Positions 31,963 through 41,510 are shown, counted from the stretch's first letter. The stretch is DNA of 64,000 nt from Micromonospora zingiberis (GCF_004331455.1 NZ_SJJR01000009.1:186001-250000); one strand, 5' to 3'. Program-made: numbers and translations. Notes: generated by a model not told the origin, from the sequence alone.

Positions 31963-33840
31963 TCACTTCTTCCCGGCGGACTTACCGTCGCCGGAATCGG
32001 AGGAGAGTGCGGCGATGAAGGCCTCCTGTGGCACCTCCACCCGGCCCACCATCTTCATCCGCTTCTTGCCTTCCTTCTGCTTCTCCAGCAGCTTGCGCTT
32101 ACGGCTGATGTCACCGCCGTAGCACTTGGCGAGGACGTCCTTGCGGATCGCCCGGATGGTCTCCCGGGCGATCACCCGGCTGCCGATGGCGGCCTGGATC
32201 GGCACCTCGAACTGCTGGCGCGGGATCAGGTTGCGCAGCTTCGCCGCGATGGTCGTGCCGTAGGCGTACGCCTTGTCCTTGTGCACGATGGCGCTGAACG
32301 CGTCCACCGGCTCACCGTGCAGCAGGATGTCGACCTTCACCAGGTCGGACGCCTGCTCGTCGGTGGGCTCGTAGTCCAGCGAGGCGTAGCCCTTGGTACG
32401 GCTCTTGAGCTGGTCGAAGAAGTCGAAGATGATCTCGGCCAGCGGCAGCGTGTACCGCAGCTCCACCCGGTCGGCGGAGAGGTACTCCATGCCGAGCAGG
32501 TTGCCCCGGCGGCCCTGGCAGAGCTCCATCACCGCACCGACGTAGTCGTTCGGGGTCAGCACGCTGGCCCGCACCGTCGGCTCGTACACCTCGGCGATCT
32601 TGCCGGTGGGGTACTCGCTGGGGTTGGTCACCACGATCTCCTGGCCGTCCTCCTGGATGGCCCGGTAGACCACGTTCGGCGCGGTCGAGATCAGGTCCAG
32701 GTTGAACTCCCGCTCCAACCGCTCCCCGATGATCTCCAGGTGCAGCAGACCGAGGAAGCCGCAGCGGAACCCGAAGCCGAGCGCGCCGGAGGTCTCCGGC
32801 TCGTAGGTGAGCGCGGCGTCGTTGAGCTTGAGCTTGTCCAGCGCGTCCCGCAACGCCGGGTAGTCCGACCCGTCGATCGGGTAGAGCCCCGAGTAGACCA
32901 TCGGCTTCGGATCCTTGTAGCCGCCGAGCGGCTCGGCCGCCGGCCGGCCGTTGATGGTGACCGTGTCACCGACCCGGGACTGGCGCACGTCCTTCACGCC
33001 GGTGATCAGGTAGCCGACCTCGCCGACCCCGAGCGCTTCGGACTTCACCATCTCCGGCGAGATGACGCCGATCTCCAGCAGCTCGTGGACGGCACCGGTG
33101 GACATCATCTTGATCCGGTCCCGGGCGCTGATCCGTCCGTCGATCACCCGGACGTAGGTGACCACGCCCCGGTAGACGTCGTACACCGAGTCGAAGATCA
33201 TCGCGCGGGCCGGGGCCTCGGCGTCACCGACCGGGGGGACGAACTGCCGGACGATCTCGTCGAGCAGGTACGGCACGCCCTCACCGGTCTTGCCGGAGAC
33301 CTTTATGCAGTCGGCCGGGTCGCCGCCGATCAGGTGGGCCAACTCCTCGGCGTACTTCTCCGGCTGGGCGGCCGGCAGGTCGATCTTGTTGAGCACCGGG
33401 ATGATGTGCAGGTCGTTCTCGAGCGCCAGATACAGGTTGGCGAGCGTCTGCGCCTCGATGCCCTGGGCGGCGTCGACCAGCAGGACGGCGCCTTCGCAGG
33501 CGGCCAGGGAACGCGACACCTCGTAGGTGAAGTCGACGTGCCCCGGGGTGTCGATCATGTTGAGCACGGCCTGCTCACCGGCGCGCTCACCATCGCGGAT
33601 GGTCCACGGCATCCGCACCGCCTGGCTCTTGATGGTGATGCCGCGCTCGCGCTCGATGTCCATCCGGTCGAGGTACTGGGCGCGCATCTGCCGAGGGTCG
33701 ACCACACCGGTGAGCTGCAACATCCGGTCGGCCAGGGTCGACTTCCCGTGGTCGATGTGGGCGATGATGCAGAAGTTCCTGATCCGCGCCGGGTCGGTGG
33801 CACCAGGAGCGTTCGCGCCGGAATCGAGCGTCGGTGGCAC
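31963..33840 (-). CDS. lepA: Elongation factor 4 (LepA)
   Basis: Translational GTPase that acts on stalled or mis-translocated ribosomes. P-loop AHIDHGKST, effector RGITIKSQ, DTPGH and NKID are present, followed by EF-G-like domains and the LepA C-terminal domain ending in a Lys-rich tail. GTG 33840 gives a 625-residue product with the usual short N terminus; ATG 33882 would add 14 residues and is possible. The region upstream is a short gap to the DUF4240 gene. Confidence 0.96.
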   Translation of the reverse strand: MPPTLDSGANAPGATDPARIRNFCIIAHIDHGKSTLADRMLQLTGVVDPRQMRAQYLDRMDIERERGITIKSQAVRMPWTIRDGERAGEQAVLNMIDTPGHVDFTYEVSRSLAACEGAVLLVDAAQGIEAQTLANLYLALENDLHIIPVLNKIDLPAAQPEKYAEELAHLIGGDPADCIKVSGKTGEGVPYLLDEIVRQFVPPVGDAEAPARAMIFDSVYDVYRGVVTYVRVIDGRISARDRIKMMSTGAVHELLEIGVISPEMVKSEALGVGEVGYLITGVKDVRQSRVGDTVTINGRPAAEPLGGYKDPKPMVYSGLYPIDGSDYPALRDALDKLKLNDAALTYEPETSGALGFGFRCGFLGLLHLEIIGERLEREFNLDLISTAPNVVYRAIQEDGQEIVVTNPSEYPTGKIAEVYEPTVRASVLTPNDYVGAVMELCQGRRGNLLGMEYLSADRVELRYTLPLAEIIFDFFDQLKSRTKGYASLDYEPTDEQASDLVKVDILLHGEPVDAFSAIVHKDKAYAYGTTIAAKLRNLIPRQQFEVPIQAAIGSRVIARETIRAIRKDVLAKCYGGDISRKRKLLEKQKEGKKRMKMVGRVEVPQEAFIAALSSDSGDGKSAGKK

Positions 33841-33935
33841 AGCGGTCCGTTCTGATCGGCTGACGTGAGCAGGCCGACACATGCCGGCCTGACTCTATGC
33901 TCCCACGTCCCCGGCGAGCGTCGGCCGGGCGTCCG

Positions 33936-34469
33936 TCACTCCTGCGGCGGCTCGACGAAGAGGGCGGCGAGCCGGGGCAACCGGCGGCGGGCCTCGTCGG
34001 GGTCGTCGAAGTCCCAGAAGTCGTTCAGGTCCGGCGTCCGCGCCGCCTCGCGCTCAGCCGGCAGATCGGACGCGGTCGCCTTGCGGTACGCGTCCCACGG
34101 CACGGCGAGCATGTCCTCGCACTCGAACTCCTCGCCGCTGAGCGAGGCGGCCCGGACCCGGGGCAGGTCGGCCAGCGAGTCCGGATCGGCCACCGCCCCG
34201 GCGAAGACCTCCCGGCCCTGGGTAATCAGCCAGCCCCGGAAGTATTCGAAGCCGTCGTCGGAGGCACCGCCGTTGATCAGGTACGCCGCGCCCCACAGGT
34301 CGACCCGGTAGGAGGCGGTGAGGACGCGCTGCTGGTGGCGGGCGTACCCGACGATCTCCTCCGGGTCGCGGGCGGCGAGCAACGCGACGGCCCGGGCGGC
34401 GATGGCGTCGGGCTCTCCCCCGCCGGACCGGGCGCGGTCGATCAACTGCCAGAAGTCGTCGGTCCTCAT
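33936..34469 (-). CDS. DUF4240 domain protein
   Basis: A 177-residue cytoplasmic protein starting MRTDDFWQLIDRARSG, the typical DUF4240 opening, with LWGAAYLINGGASDDGFEYFRGWLI in the middle. The acidic C terminus ends EPPQE. Function of the family is unknown; it is widespread in actinobacteria. ATG 34469 is used. It sits upstream of lepA on the same strand with a 95-bp gap and may be transcribed with it. Confidence 0.82.
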   Translation of the reverse strand: MRTDDFWQLIDRARSGGGEPDAIAARAVALLAARDPEEIVGYARHQQRVLTASYRVDLWGAAYLINGGASDDGFEYFRGWLITQGREVFAGAVADPDSLADLPRVRAASLSGEEFECEDMLAVPWDAYRKATASDLPAEREAARTPDLNDFWDFDDPDEARRRLPRLAALFVEPPQE

Positions 34470-34504
34470 GGCCTGGCAGTCTGGCAGACCTCGCCGAGTG
34501 CAAC

Positions 34505-34597
34505 GCACGGCGCGCGAGCGTCACCACCCGACCACCAGGCAAGCACGGCGCGGGCGCCACCACCCGACCACCAGCAAGCACGGCGCGGGCGTCGCCG
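34505..34597. repeat. Short direct repeats upstream of the phosphotransferase gene
   Basis: GCACGGCGCG-headed units at 34505, 34543 and 34578 (38 and 35 bp long, the third partial), each followed by CACCACCCGACCACCAG in the first two. Confidence 0.7.
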
Positions 34598-34675
34598 GCC
34601 GCCAGGCTGATCGCGCGCCGCCCGGCCACCGGGCTGTTTGGCACGGTGTCGCCGCCGTCCGGGCAGCATGGTCTG

Positions 34676-35680
34676 GTGAGCAACCTGTCCCCGCCGCCCG
34701 TGCCGTACCACGCCACCGCCCAGCGGCCCGGGTGGGACGCCCTGCCGGCGGCGGTCCGGGCCGCGTTGTCGGCGCGTCTCGGTGCCCCGGTGGTCGAGGC
34801 CCGCGTGGCCACCGCCGGCTTCACCCGGGGCTTCGCCGCAGTGCTGCGCACCGCCGACGGCGGCGACGCGTTCGTCAAGGCTGCGGCCCGCGCCGAGCAG
34901 CCACACCTGGTCAACTGGTACGCCCGGGAGGCCGCGATCCTCGCCCGGCTACCCGCCGGGCTGCCGGTGCCAGGGCTGCGCTGGACCCTCTGGGAGGCCG
35001 GCTGGTACGCGCTCTGCCTGGATCCGGTCGACGGGCACACACCCCGGCTGCCGTGGCACCCGGCGGAGTTGGACGCCACCCTCGCCGGCTACGCCGACGT
35101 CGCCGCCGCGCTCTCCGACCCGCCCGCCGAACTCGCCGATCTCGGGCTACCCCACCTCGCCGACCTGGCCCGCGACGACATCCTCTGGTGGGGTGAGGTG
35201 GCCGCCGGCCGGGAGCCGCTGCCGCCACTGCCCGCCCCGGCGGCGGGCCGCCTGACCGAGTTGGTCGCCCTGGAGTCGCGCCTGCCCCGGTACGCCGCCG
35301 GGGCGACCGGCCTGACCCACGGTGACCTGCGGGTGGACAACGTTCTGATCGACCCCGCCCGGCGGGCCTGGTTCTGCGACTGGACCTGGCTGTGTCACGG
35401 ACCTGCCTGGTTCGACCTGGTCGGCCTCCTGATCACCGGGTACGCCAGCGGACTGGACGTGGACGCCCGGTTCGCCGCCCATCCGGTCGCCGCCGACGCG
35501 CCTGCCGACGCGGTGGACGTGACGCTGGCCGCCCTGGCCGGGTACCACCTCACCGCTGCCGCGTCGGTACCGCCGACCGCCTCGACCCAGCTACCGGCAC
35601 ACCAGCGGTGGACCGGCGAGCAGGCCCTGAGCTGGCTGGCCCGCCGCCAGGGATGGACCGCGCCGGACGGGCGATCATGA
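34676..35680 (+). CDS. Aminoglycoside phosphotransferase (APH)-family kinase-like protein
   Basis: Protein of 334 residues with the APH/choline-kinase fold. The catalytic loop HGDLRVDNVL (Asp and Asn as expected) and the metal-binding DWTW are visible; the N-terminal lobe has AFVKAAA as its Lys. It may phosphorylate an aminoglycoside or an unrelated metabolite; nothing in the context supports drug resistance. GTG 34676 is chosen by homology; no strong Shine-Dalgarno is seen. It stands alone between DUF4240 and rpsT. Confidence 0.8.
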   Translation: MSNLSPPPVPYHATAQRPGWDALPAAVRAALSARLGAPVVEARVATAGFTRGFAAVLRTADGGDAFVKAAARAEQPHLVNWYAREAAILARLPAGLPVPGLRWTLWEAGWYALCLDPVDGHTPRLPWHPAELDATLAGYADVAAALSDPPAELADLGLPHLADLARDDILWWGEVAAGREPLPPLPAPAAGRLTELVALESRLPRYAAGATGLTHGDLRVDNVLIDPARRAWFCDWTWLCHGPAWFDLVGLLITGYASGLDVDARFAAHPVAADAPADAVDVTLAALAGYHLTAAASVPPTASTQLPAHQRWTGEQALSWLARRQGWTAPDGRS

Positions 35681-35745
35681 GGAACCCGGCGTTCGGCGGG
35701 GAGCCGGTGGATTCGCTGGTGGCCCGAGGGTCACCGGGTGCCGTT

Positions 35746-35774
35746 TTGGCCCGTCCGGACCGACCTGGTAACCT
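35746..35774 (+). promoter_or_regulatory. Vegetative-type promoter of rpsT
   Basis: TTGGCC (35746-35751), 17-bp spacer, TAACCT (35769-35774), giving a predicted start near 35781 and a leader of about 72 bases before rpsT. Confidence 0.6.
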
Positions 35775-35852
35775 GGCCCTTCGCGCAGCGATGACGCATG
35801 CTCGTCGCGCGCACAAGCTGACCAACCCGAGCTATCAAGACGAGGCTGTCGC

Positions 35853-36119
35853 GTGGCGAACATCAAGTCCCAGATCAAGCGCAACCGGCAGAACGAGAAG
35901 CGCCGGCTGCGTAACAAGTCGGTCAAGTCGTCGCTGAAGACCGCCATCCGCAAGTTCCACGAGGCCGCTGAGGCTGGCGATGTCGAGAAGGCCGCCGCCC
36001 TCATGCAGGACGCCTCCCGCAAGCTGGACAAGGCGGCCAGCAAGGGCGTCATCCACTCCAACCAGGCCGCGAACCGCAAGTCGGCGATCGCCAAGCGCGT
36101 CGCGTCGCTCGCCGCCTGA
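35853..36119 (+). CDS. rpsT: 30S ribosomal protein S20
   Basis: Primary-binding 30S protein, 88 residues, Lys/Arg-rich, with the typical ANIKSQIKRNRQNEKRRLRN start and the S20 pattern of three helices. GTG start with GAGG nine bases upstream. It is a monocistronic gene flanked by its own promoter and a terminator, in the conserved position between holA and lepA. Confidence 0.98.
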   Translation: MANIKSQIKRNRQNEKRRLRNKSVKSSLKTAIRKFHEAAEAGDVEKAAALMQDASRKLDKAASKGVIHSNQAANRKSAIAKRVASLAA

Positions 36120-36130
36120 GTCGATCTCGA

Positions 36131-36163
36131 CGGAAGCCCCGGGGCATCGCTCCGGGGCTTCCG
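36131..36163 (+). terminator. Terminator of rpsT
   Basis: Perfect 12-bp stem CGGAAGCCCCGG / CCGGGGCTTCCG with a 9-base loop, 11 bp after the rpsT stop. Confidence 0.85.
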
Positions 36164-36258
36164 CATGTCCACCGGCCACCGAAGACCGGCCGGGTGGCAC
36201 GTCCACCAGCCCGACAGGGTGGCGCGGCTCGGTCGATCTGGGTCCCGCCGCGACCTGA

Positions 36259-36891
36259 TCACGAACCGGGTTCGGCGGTACCCGCGCCTCCACCGGCCGG
36301 CTCATCCGTGCCGCCACTACGGTGGACCGCCCCGGCGCTGCCCGCACGACGTCCGGCCCGCCCGGCGACGCCCGCCCGGCGGGCCACCCGCCCGGCGCTG
36401 CCCACATCCCGGTCGGCCGCGGCGGCCCCGGCTACTCGGGTGCTGGCCGCATCGCGGGTGCGGTCCGGACCACGCGGGGCGTCGTCGGTGGGCTCGTCGT
36501 CCGCCGGTCCCGCACGGACCACCACGCCGGGCACGGTGTGCGGCAGCCAGTCGACCCGGGCCCGCCCGACGACCGGCTCCATCTGCCGCCGGAACCGGTC
36601 GCGCTCCTGATCCGGTACGGCTGCCGCCGAGCGGACCACCGACGCGGCCACCAGGTCGTTGAGCTTGACCATGACGGCCACCGCCACCGGAAGCACCAGT
36701 ACCGCCCACCATTTGACCAACTCGGCGAGGACGAGCAGGGCCGCCAGCGCGATCGCCCCCTCGAAGAACACGAAGCAGAGCACCCCACCCGGATTGACGA
36801 AGCGCAGCCCGAGCACTCGGGCGTAGAGCGGACGGTACCGCTCTTCGTCGGCCGGGATGGTGGCCCATGAGCCACGGGGGGCTCCGCTCAC
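36259..36891 (-). CDS. Membrane protein of unknown function downstream of holA
   Basis: A 210-residue protein coupled to holA by a GTGA overlap. After a soluble start (WATIPADEERYRPLYARVLGLRFVNPGG) come two hydrophobic helices (about 36-57 and 61-76), a soluble middle (RFRRQMEPVVGRARVDWLPH), then about 80 low-complexity Ala/Arg/Gly residues. The first 150 residues look like a real domain; the tail is probably disordered. I do not recognise the family. Confidence 0.7.
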   Translation of the reverse strand: MSGAPRGSWATIPADEERYRPLYARVLGLRFVNPGGVLCFVFFEGAIALAALLVLAELVKWWAVLVLPVAVAVMVKLNDLVAASVVRSAAAVPDQERDRFRRQMEPVVGRARVDWLPHTVPGVVVRAGPADDEPTDDAPRGPDRTRDAASTRVAGAAAADRDVGSAGRVARRAGVAGRAGRRAGSAGAVHRSGGTDEPAGGGAGTAEPGS

Positions 36892-37868
36892 CTGGCGCCG
36901 CCCCGCCGCGCGGCGGCCACCGAGAAGACAGCTTTCTCCAGCGCGTACGCCCGATCGTCCGATCCGCCCTTGACCGCCGCGTTGCACTCGGCCGCCGCCT
37001 GCATCGCCTGGACCAGCCCGTCGGGCGTCCAGCCGCGCGCCTGCCGCTGGGCCCGTTCGACCTTCCACGGCGGCATGCCCAGGCTGCTCGCCAACTGGTA
37101 AGGGCTGCCCCTACCAGCGGAGGCGACCCGGGCGACGGTACGGATCCCGTCGGCGAGCGCGTCGGCGATCGGCACCGGGTCCACCCCCACGTGCAGCGCC
37201 CAGCGCAGCGCCTCCAGCGCAGCCGGCAGGTCGCCGACCATCGTGGCGTCGGCCACGGTGAAGCCGCTCACCTCCACTCGACCCCGGTAGTAGCGGGCGA
37301 CCGTGTCGGCGCCGATCCGACCGTCGGTGTCGGCGATCAGCTGGGCGCAGGCGGCGGCGAGTTCCCGCAGGTCGTTACCGACCGCGGCGATCAGCGCCTC
37401 GGCGGCGTCGTCGGTGCACCGTCCACCGGCCCGGCGGAACTCGTCACGGACGAAGGCCGCCCGGTCACGGTGTCCCTTCAGCTTGGCGGCCGGCAGGATC
37501 TGGGCGCCCGCCGCCTTCAGCCCGTCGGCGAACGCCTTGCCCTTGGCCGCGCCGAGGTGCTGCACGATGAGTTGCACGTCCGGGTCGGGGTTCTTGGCGT
37601 ACGCCAGCAGGGCACCGACCAGGTCCTTGCGGGCGTCCTGACCGGACCGCAGCACGAGCACCCGGCGGCCACCGAACAGCGACGGGCTGAGCATCTCGTC
37701 GATCTCGCCGACGGTGAGCTGGCCCGCCTGGTACTCGCGTACGTCCACGTCCGGCTCGGCGGCCCGGGCGGTGGCGATGGTTTCGGCCACCGCACGCGTG
37801 GCGAGCAGCTCCTCGTCGCCGAGGACGAGCACAATAGGAGCGGCACTGGCGGCGGTCACGCCGCCCAT
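36888..37868 (-). CDS. holA: DNA polymerase III subunit delta
   Basis: Clamp-loader subunit that opens the beta sliding clamp. The 326 residues show the HolA layout: N-terminal Rossmann-like domain (IVLVLGDEELLATRAVAETI), LSPSLFGGRRVLVLR, and the C-terminal helical domain. ATG 37868 is used; GTG 37859 is an alternative. No Shine-Dalgarno is obvious. The upstream gap to comEC contains an AT-rich inverted repeat. Confidence 0.92.
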   Translation of the reverse strand: MGGVTAASAAPIVLVLGDEELLATRAVAETIATARAAEPDVDVREYQAGQLTVGEIDEMLSPSLFGGRRVLVLRSGQDARKDLVGALLAYAKNPDPDVQLIVQHLGAAKGKAFADGLKAAGAQILPAAKLKGHRDRAAFVRDEFRRAGGRCTDDAAEALIAAVGNDLRELAAACAQLIADTDGRIGADTVARYYRGRVEVSGFTVADATMVGDLPAALEALRWALHVGVDPVPIADALADGIRTVARVASAGRGSPYQLASSLGMPPWKVERAQRQARGWTPDGLVQAMQAAAECNAAVKGGSDDRAYALEKAVFSVAAARRGGAR

Positions 37869-37934
37869 ATTCGCACGCTCGCCGGCCCGGTCCAGTCTGG
37901 TCGACCGCACTGCACGGGCGGACCCCGCACACAG

Positions 37935-37994
37935 CGCAAATCCAGACATATGTCCAATTAGCCGCCTATCTCCATGAATCGGTGTCGATTTGCG
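37935..37994. promoter_or_regulatory. AT-rich inverted-repeat segment upstream of holA
   Basis: CGCAAATC (37935-37942) and GATTTGCG (37987-37994) bracket an unusually AT-rich stretch that includes ACATATGT. The position between comEC and holA suits a promoter or operator for holA. Confidence 0.4.
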
Positions 37995-38034
37995 GCTCTG
38001 CCCGGCCGACGGTGAGCCGGCTTCGCCCCTGGAT

Positions 38035-40476
38035 TCACGGATTCGTCCGGCTCAGGTCGACGCCGCCGGACACCACCGCCAGCCCGGCCGGACCGCGCAC
38101 CACCGCCACGTCCCCGTCGAGGTCGGTACGCAGCACCCGCGCACCGCCTCGGGCCAAACGGGCCAGCAGCGCGTCGTTCGGATGCCCGTAGGTGTTGCCC
38201 GCACCCACCGGCACCAGCGCGACCGCCGGGCGGATCGCGTCCAGAAAGGCCGGATCCTGGTACGCGCTGCCGTGGTGGGCGACCTTCAGCACGTCGGCCC
38301 GCAGCCGGTGCGGCGGCAGATGTTCCCGTAGCGCCTGCTGCTCCTCGGTTTCGGCGTCACCGGTGAGCATGATCCGCACCCCGGCCACCGTGGCCAGCAG
38401 CACCAACGAGTTGTTGTTCGGGTCCGACCGGGTCCCCCGCATCGGGTAGGGAGGTCCGAGTACGACAAGGTCGACCGCGCCGGCCTGATACCGCCACCCC
38501 GCCGGGGCGGCCACCAGCCCGGTTCCGTTGACCGTGGCGGTAGCGTGCACCTGCTCCCGCCCGAGCGCCGGCTCCGGCCACTGCGGGGTCACCACCAGGT
38601 CCACCCGCCGTCCTCGGAACACTCCCGCCACACCGCCGGTGTGGTCCACGTGGAAGTGGCTGATCACGAGCAGCGGTACCCGCCGGACGTCGAGCCGGCG
38701 TAGGCAGGCGTCCACCGCCGCCGGATCCGGGCCGGCGTCGACCACGACCGCCCGCCCGGGCGCGACCGGCAACACCACGGTGTCGCCCTGCCCGACCGCG
38801 CAGGCCGCGATCACCCAGCCCTTCGGCGGCCATCCCGGCGCGATCACCCGCACCGGCACCGTGCCGAGCATCACCGCGACGGTGCACACCGCGACCAGCC
38901 GACGCACCACGGGCCGCCGGGCGGCGACCAACAGCGCCACGGTCAGTCCCGCCAGCAGCAGCGCCCCGGTCACCCCGCCCGGCCAGGGCAGGTTGCCCAG
39001 CGGCACGTCGGCGCCGTACCGGGCGACCAACACCAGCCACCACGCCGGCCAGTGCGCCAGCCAAGCGGCGACCTCGGCACCGAACGGCCAGATCGGTGAC
39101 ACCATGGCGGCCACCACACCGAGCACGGTGGCCGGAGCGATCGCCGGCACCACGAGGAGGTTGGCCGGCACCGCGACCAAACTGATGGTGCCCGACAGCC
39201 CGGCGATCACCGGCGAGCAGGCCAACTGCGCGGCGGCCGGCACCGCCAGTGCCTCGGCCGCGCCCGGTGGTACGCCCCGCCGCCGCAACCCGTCCCGCCA
39301 GCTCGGGGCGAGCAGCAGGAGGCCACCGGTGGCCAGCACCGACAGCGCGAAGCCGGCGTCGCCAGCCAGGTCAGGGTCGACCAGTACCAGCACCGCCACG
39401 GCGGCGGCCAGCGCCGGCACCGCCGCTCGGGGTCGGCCGGCGGCCAGGGCGGCGAGCCCGATCGCGCCCATGGTGGCCGCCCGGACCACGCTCGGCGAGG
39501 GCCGGACCAGGATGACGAAGCCCACCAACGCCAGCCCGCAGAGGACGGCGGCCAGGGCCGGACCGGCCCGCGCCCAGCGGGCCACCAGGAGCACCGCCCC
39601 GACGATGATCGCGACGTTGGACCCGGACACCGCGTTGAGGTGCGTCATCCCTGTCGCGCGGAAGTCCTCCTCCACCGCGTCCGGCAGTTGGCTGGTGTCG
39701 CCGACCACCAACCCGGGCAGCAGGCCACCCGGCTCGTCGGGCAGGGGTGCACAGGCCTGTTGCAGGCCCGCACGGAGCCGGCCGGCGGCCTGTTGCAGAG
39801 CCGAGGGCCCTCCGTGCCGGTCGGGCGGGCCGGCGGCGAGGAGCACGGCACCGGTGAGGTCGCCGCCACGCGGTGCGGTCAGCCGGCCCTCGGCGGTGAG
39901 CCGTTGCCCGGGCAGCAGCCCCTGCCAGGCCGGGTCGTCGGCGAGCACCAACACACGGGCCGGTGCGGTGACCCGCTGCCCCGCCGGGCCGGTGACGGTC
40001 ACCAGCTTGGCCCGTACCAGCAGGGTGGGCGGGCGTCCCACGATGCCGCCGCGTACCGGCCGAGGGTCGTCCCGAACGACCAACTCGGCGGTGACCTGGG
40101 CCCGCTCCTCGACCAACGCGCGTAGCGGCTCGGCGTCGCGTACGGCCAGCCGGGACGAGGTCGCGGCACCGCCACAGACCACCCCGATCAGCACCGCCAC
40201 CACGATCCAGCCGAGGCGGCGTGCGGCCCTGCCGGGACGGCCGACGACCCCGAGCAGGTGCAGTGCCGCCAGCACGGCCAGGCCGGCCGCGACGGCGGCC
40301 ACCAGCAGCGTCCGCCGGACGTCGAGGTGCAACCCGGCCAACGCGGTGAGCCAGGCCGCCACGGCCAGCCCGGCCAGCCGAAGGTCGGGCACCTCCCCAC
40401 CGCCCAGTCCGGCGATGGCGAGGTGCCCGCCCGGTGTCGGGGTGGGCCGGGACGAGGCTGTGGCGTCCGCCGTCAC
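38035..40476 (-). CDS. comEC: ComEC/Rec2 family DNA-uptake channel
   Basis: Polytopic membrane protein of 813 residues that forms the DNA translocation channel in natural transformation. An N-terminal DUF4131 region is followed by the competence domain (GLVVGDTSQL..., LNAVSGSNVAI) with about ten helices and a C-terminal metallo-beta-lactamase-like domain with HFHVDHTGG. GTG 40476 overlaps the comEA stop (GTGA). Competence is not well established in this group, so the biological use is open. Confidence 0.95.
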   Translation of the reverse strand: MTADATASSRPTPTPGGHLAIAGLGGGEVPDLRLAGLAVAAWLTALAGLHLDVRRTLLVAAVAAGLAVLAALHLLGVVGRPGRAARRLGWIVVAVLIGVVCGGAATSSRLAVRDAEPLRALVEERAQVTAELVVRDDPRPVRGGIVGRPPTLLVRAKLVTVTGPAGQRVTAPARVLVLADDPAWQGLLPGQRLTAEGRLTAPRGGDLTGAVLLAAGPPDRHGGPSALQQAAGRLRAGLQQACAPLPDEPGGLLPGLVVGDTSQLPDAVEEDFRATGMTHLNAVSGSNVAIIVGAVLLVARWARAGPALAAVLCGLALVGFVILVRPSPSVVRAATMGAIGLAALAAGRPRAAVPALAAAVAVLVLVDPDLAGDAGFALSVLATGGLLLLAPSWRDGLRRRGVPPGAAEALAVPAAAQLACSPVIAGLSGTISLVAVPANLLVVPAIAPATVLGVVAAMVSPIWPFGAEVAAWLAHWPAWWLVLVARYGADVPLGNLPWPGGVTGALLLAGLTVALLVAARRPVVRRLVAVCTVAVMLGTVPVRVIAPGWPPKGWVIAACAVGQGDTVVLPVAPGRAVVVDAGPDPAAVDACLRRLDVRRVPLLVISHFHVDHTGGVAGVFRGRRVDLVVTPQWPEPALGREQVHATATVNGTGLVAAPAGWRYQAGAVDLVVLGPPYPMRGTRSDPNNNSLVLLATVAGVRIMLTGDAETEEQQALREHLPPHRLRADVLKVAHHGSAYQDPAFLDAIRPAVALVPVGAGNTYGHPNDALLARLARGGARVLRTDLDGDVAVVRGPAGLAVVSGGVDLSRTNP

Positions 40477-41510
40477 ACCGTCACCAGGTCTTTGAGCTGC
40501 TCGTACCGGGCGTCGCCGATGCCGTTGACCTGGCGCAGGTCGCTCACGGACCGGAAGCCGCCACGCTCGTCGCGGTGTTCGATGATGCGTCGGGCCAGCA
40601 CCGGCCCCACCCCGGGCAGCGTTTCGAGCTGGCTCTGGCTCGCCGTGTTGAGGTTGACCCGGCCGCCCGCGCCGGGGTCGGCACCCGCCGCCGGGCCCCC
40701 GCCCGGCACCGCCCCCGAGGCGGCTGCCGCCATGCCGACCAGGACCAACTCACCGTCGGTGACCTTGCGGGCCAGGTTGAGCAGTGCCACGTCCACGCCG
40801 GGCAACGCCCCGCCGGCCGCCTCGATGGCGTCGGCGACGCGCGCACCGGCCGGCAGTCGCACCAACCCCGGACGGCGGACCTTGCCCGCCACGGCGACGA
40901 CCAGCTCACCGGTCGGCGCGTCGGCTGGGTCGTCTCCCGTGGCGCCCGACGGATCCGGCGTCGGCGCACCGGTCACGGCGGCGACCGGCTCGACCTGCGG
41001 CCGGGACCGCCACGTCCAGCCGGCGGCACCGAGCACCACCAGGACCGCGACGACCGCCAGTGCCCGGACACCCCGCCGACCCGGGTCGAAGGCCCCCGGC
41101 CCCGGCAACCGGGACACCGACCCGGTCTCGTCTGCGGCACGCTCCGGCTCGGGCTGCGGCCCAGGATCGGCCGGCTCCGGCCCGGCCATCCGGATCGACG
41201 CCGCCGAGGTGGACCCGGCTGCGGTCGGCCCGGCCGCGATCGGCGCGGGTGGTTCCCGGCCGGCATCGACGGGGTGGACGGGCAGGGGCACGGTCGGCCA
41301 ATCCAGCGAGGTTGCCGGCACCGGTGCGACCGGGGGCACCGGGTCGAGGCCACGTATCGGCGCCGGGAACCTGCCCCAGACCTCGGAGCCGGGCTCGACC
41401 AGCGGTACGCCGGGCACCGCCATCGGCGCGGGGTCCGTGCCCCGCTCGGCCGCGTCGGGCATCAGTCGCCACAGCCGCTCCCGTACCGCGGTTTCCTCGT
41501 CGTTGGACAC
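40473..41510 (-). CDS. comEA: ComEA-type DNA receptor with SLBB and helix-hairpin-helix domains
   Basis: Predicted competence DNA-binding protein of 345 residues. A long Pro/Ala-rich N-terminal region (1-145), presumably cytoplasmic, precedes one membrane helix (148-166), an SLBB domain (ELVVAVAGKVRRPGLVRLPAGARVADAI) and a double helix-hairpin-helix domain beginning VNLNTASQSQLETLPGVGP. The start is GTG 41510. It is coupled to comEC. The N-terminal extension is longer than in the classical Bacillus protein. Confidence 0.93.
   Translation of the reverse strand: MSNDEETAVRERLWRLMPDAAERGTDPAPMAVPGVPLVEPGSEVWGRFPAPIRGLDPVPPVAPVPATSLDWPTVPLPVHPVDAGREPPAPIAAGPTAAGSTSAASIRMAGPEPADPGPQPEPERAADETGSVSRLPGPGAFDPGRRGVRALAVVAVLVVLGAAGWTWRSRPQVEPVAAVTGAPTPDPSGATGDDPADAPTGELVVAVAGKVRRPGLVRLPAGARVADAIEAAGGALPGVDVALLNLARKVTDGELVLVGMAAAASGAVPGGGPAAGADPGAGGRVNLNTASQSQLETLPGVGPVLARRIIEHRDERGGFRSVSDLRQVNGIGDARYEQLKDLVTV

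Noticed and set aside
34676..35680. Antibiotic-resistance gene call for the APH-like kinase
   Set aside because: Only the general fold is visible; context and motifs do not distinguish an aminoglycoside kinase from other small-molecule kinases.
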